Shown here: positions 21,679 through 21,761 of the stretch, one piece after another
How positions within the stretch are numbered: position 1 is the first letter of the stretch
Layout: each line of letters starts with the position of its first letter
Source of the DNA: an uncultured Clostridia bacterium
GTDB taxonomy: Bacteria; Bacillota; Clostridia; Christensenellales; Borkfalkiaceae
Direction: 5' to 3'
Assembly: GCA_945834965.1 (NCBI GenBank)
Contig: CAMAHZ010000006.1
Coordinates: forward strand, 1-21,761
DNA: 21,761 nucleotides
Position numbers and translations under genes: made by a program
Notes under the pieces: model-generated
What the model was told of the DNA's origin: nothing
Seen by the model: the letters and a program-made list of their open reading frames with translations, nothing else
Database searches by the model: none

Positions 21679-21761
21679 TATGTGCGGACTGCTATAACAT
21701 TTCTGCCCTTATTATTTATTAGGTTTAATTATTTAGAAACAGTAACAACATACCCGTTGGG
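21679..21761. other. Non-coding right edge, nothing recognised
   Basis: Together with the elements above this completes about 470 bp without a gene after spmB. The last 83 bp are AT-rich with no supported ORF. The window ends in ACCCGTTGGG, of which CCCGTTGGG matches half of the palindrome in the rsmA promoter. Confidence 0.4.

Overview
The window looks like chromosomal core sequence from an anaerobic, endospore-forming member of the Clostridia (Firmicutes) with mid-range GC. The main evidence is three separate sporulation/germination loci: a gerA-type germinant receptor operon, spoIVFA-spoIVFB, and spmA-spmB. A Gram-positive style pcrA helicase, the metG-tatD-rsmA block and consensus sigma-A promoters agree with this. 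I see no tRNA, rRNA, CRISPR array, prophage or insertion sequence.

Layout, left to right. Positions 1-5109 are all on the minus strand: pcrA/uvrD (its C-terminus runs off the left edge), a small charged hypothetical, rpsU with a near-consensus promoter and a terminator, then a two-gene unit of an ABC ATPase and a putative metal exporter. The ABC ATPase has lost several catalytic signatures. Positions 5233-6956 are plus: queH, then a divergent carbamoyltransferase with its own promoter and terminator. Positions 7006-8546 are minus: trmB followed by a metallophosphoesterase. A solitary plus-strand membrane protein (8758-9303) ends in a strong terminator. The gerAA-gerAB-gerAC operon (13148 to 9443, minus) has four-base start/stop overlaps. 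Divergent from it is an OGG1-like DNA glycosylase followed one base later by a zinc-phospholipase-C-like protein. That last gene runs head-on into spoIVFB and overlaps it by about 127 bp. spoIVFA, rsmA and metG-tatD follow on the minus strand. Divergent from metG are spmA-spmB (plus). The last 470 bp are non-coding: a probable spm terminator, a candidate small RNA with its own promoter and terminator, and an interspersed repeat built on the GTCATTGCGAG motif.

How the genes work together. SpoIVFA/SpoIVFB would control mother-cell sigma-K activation. SpmA/SpmB act in spore core dehydration, and GerAA/AB/AC sense germinants. The housekeeping genes serve translation and RNA modification (rpsU, queH, trmB, metG, rsmA) and DNA repair (pcrA, the glycosylase).

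The points most worth a second look are these: (1) the degenerate ABC ATPase in a unit with a metal exporter and no ABC permease; (2) a carbamoyltransferase lacking the HPxQ histidine and the ornithine SMG motif; (3) a tyrosine/glycine/serine repeat tail on PcrA; (4) four genes whose extended -10 promoters lie so close to the start codon that their mRNAs should be nearly leaderless; (5) the candidate C-rich small RNA at the right end. All calls come from reading the sequence; no database search or folding program was run.
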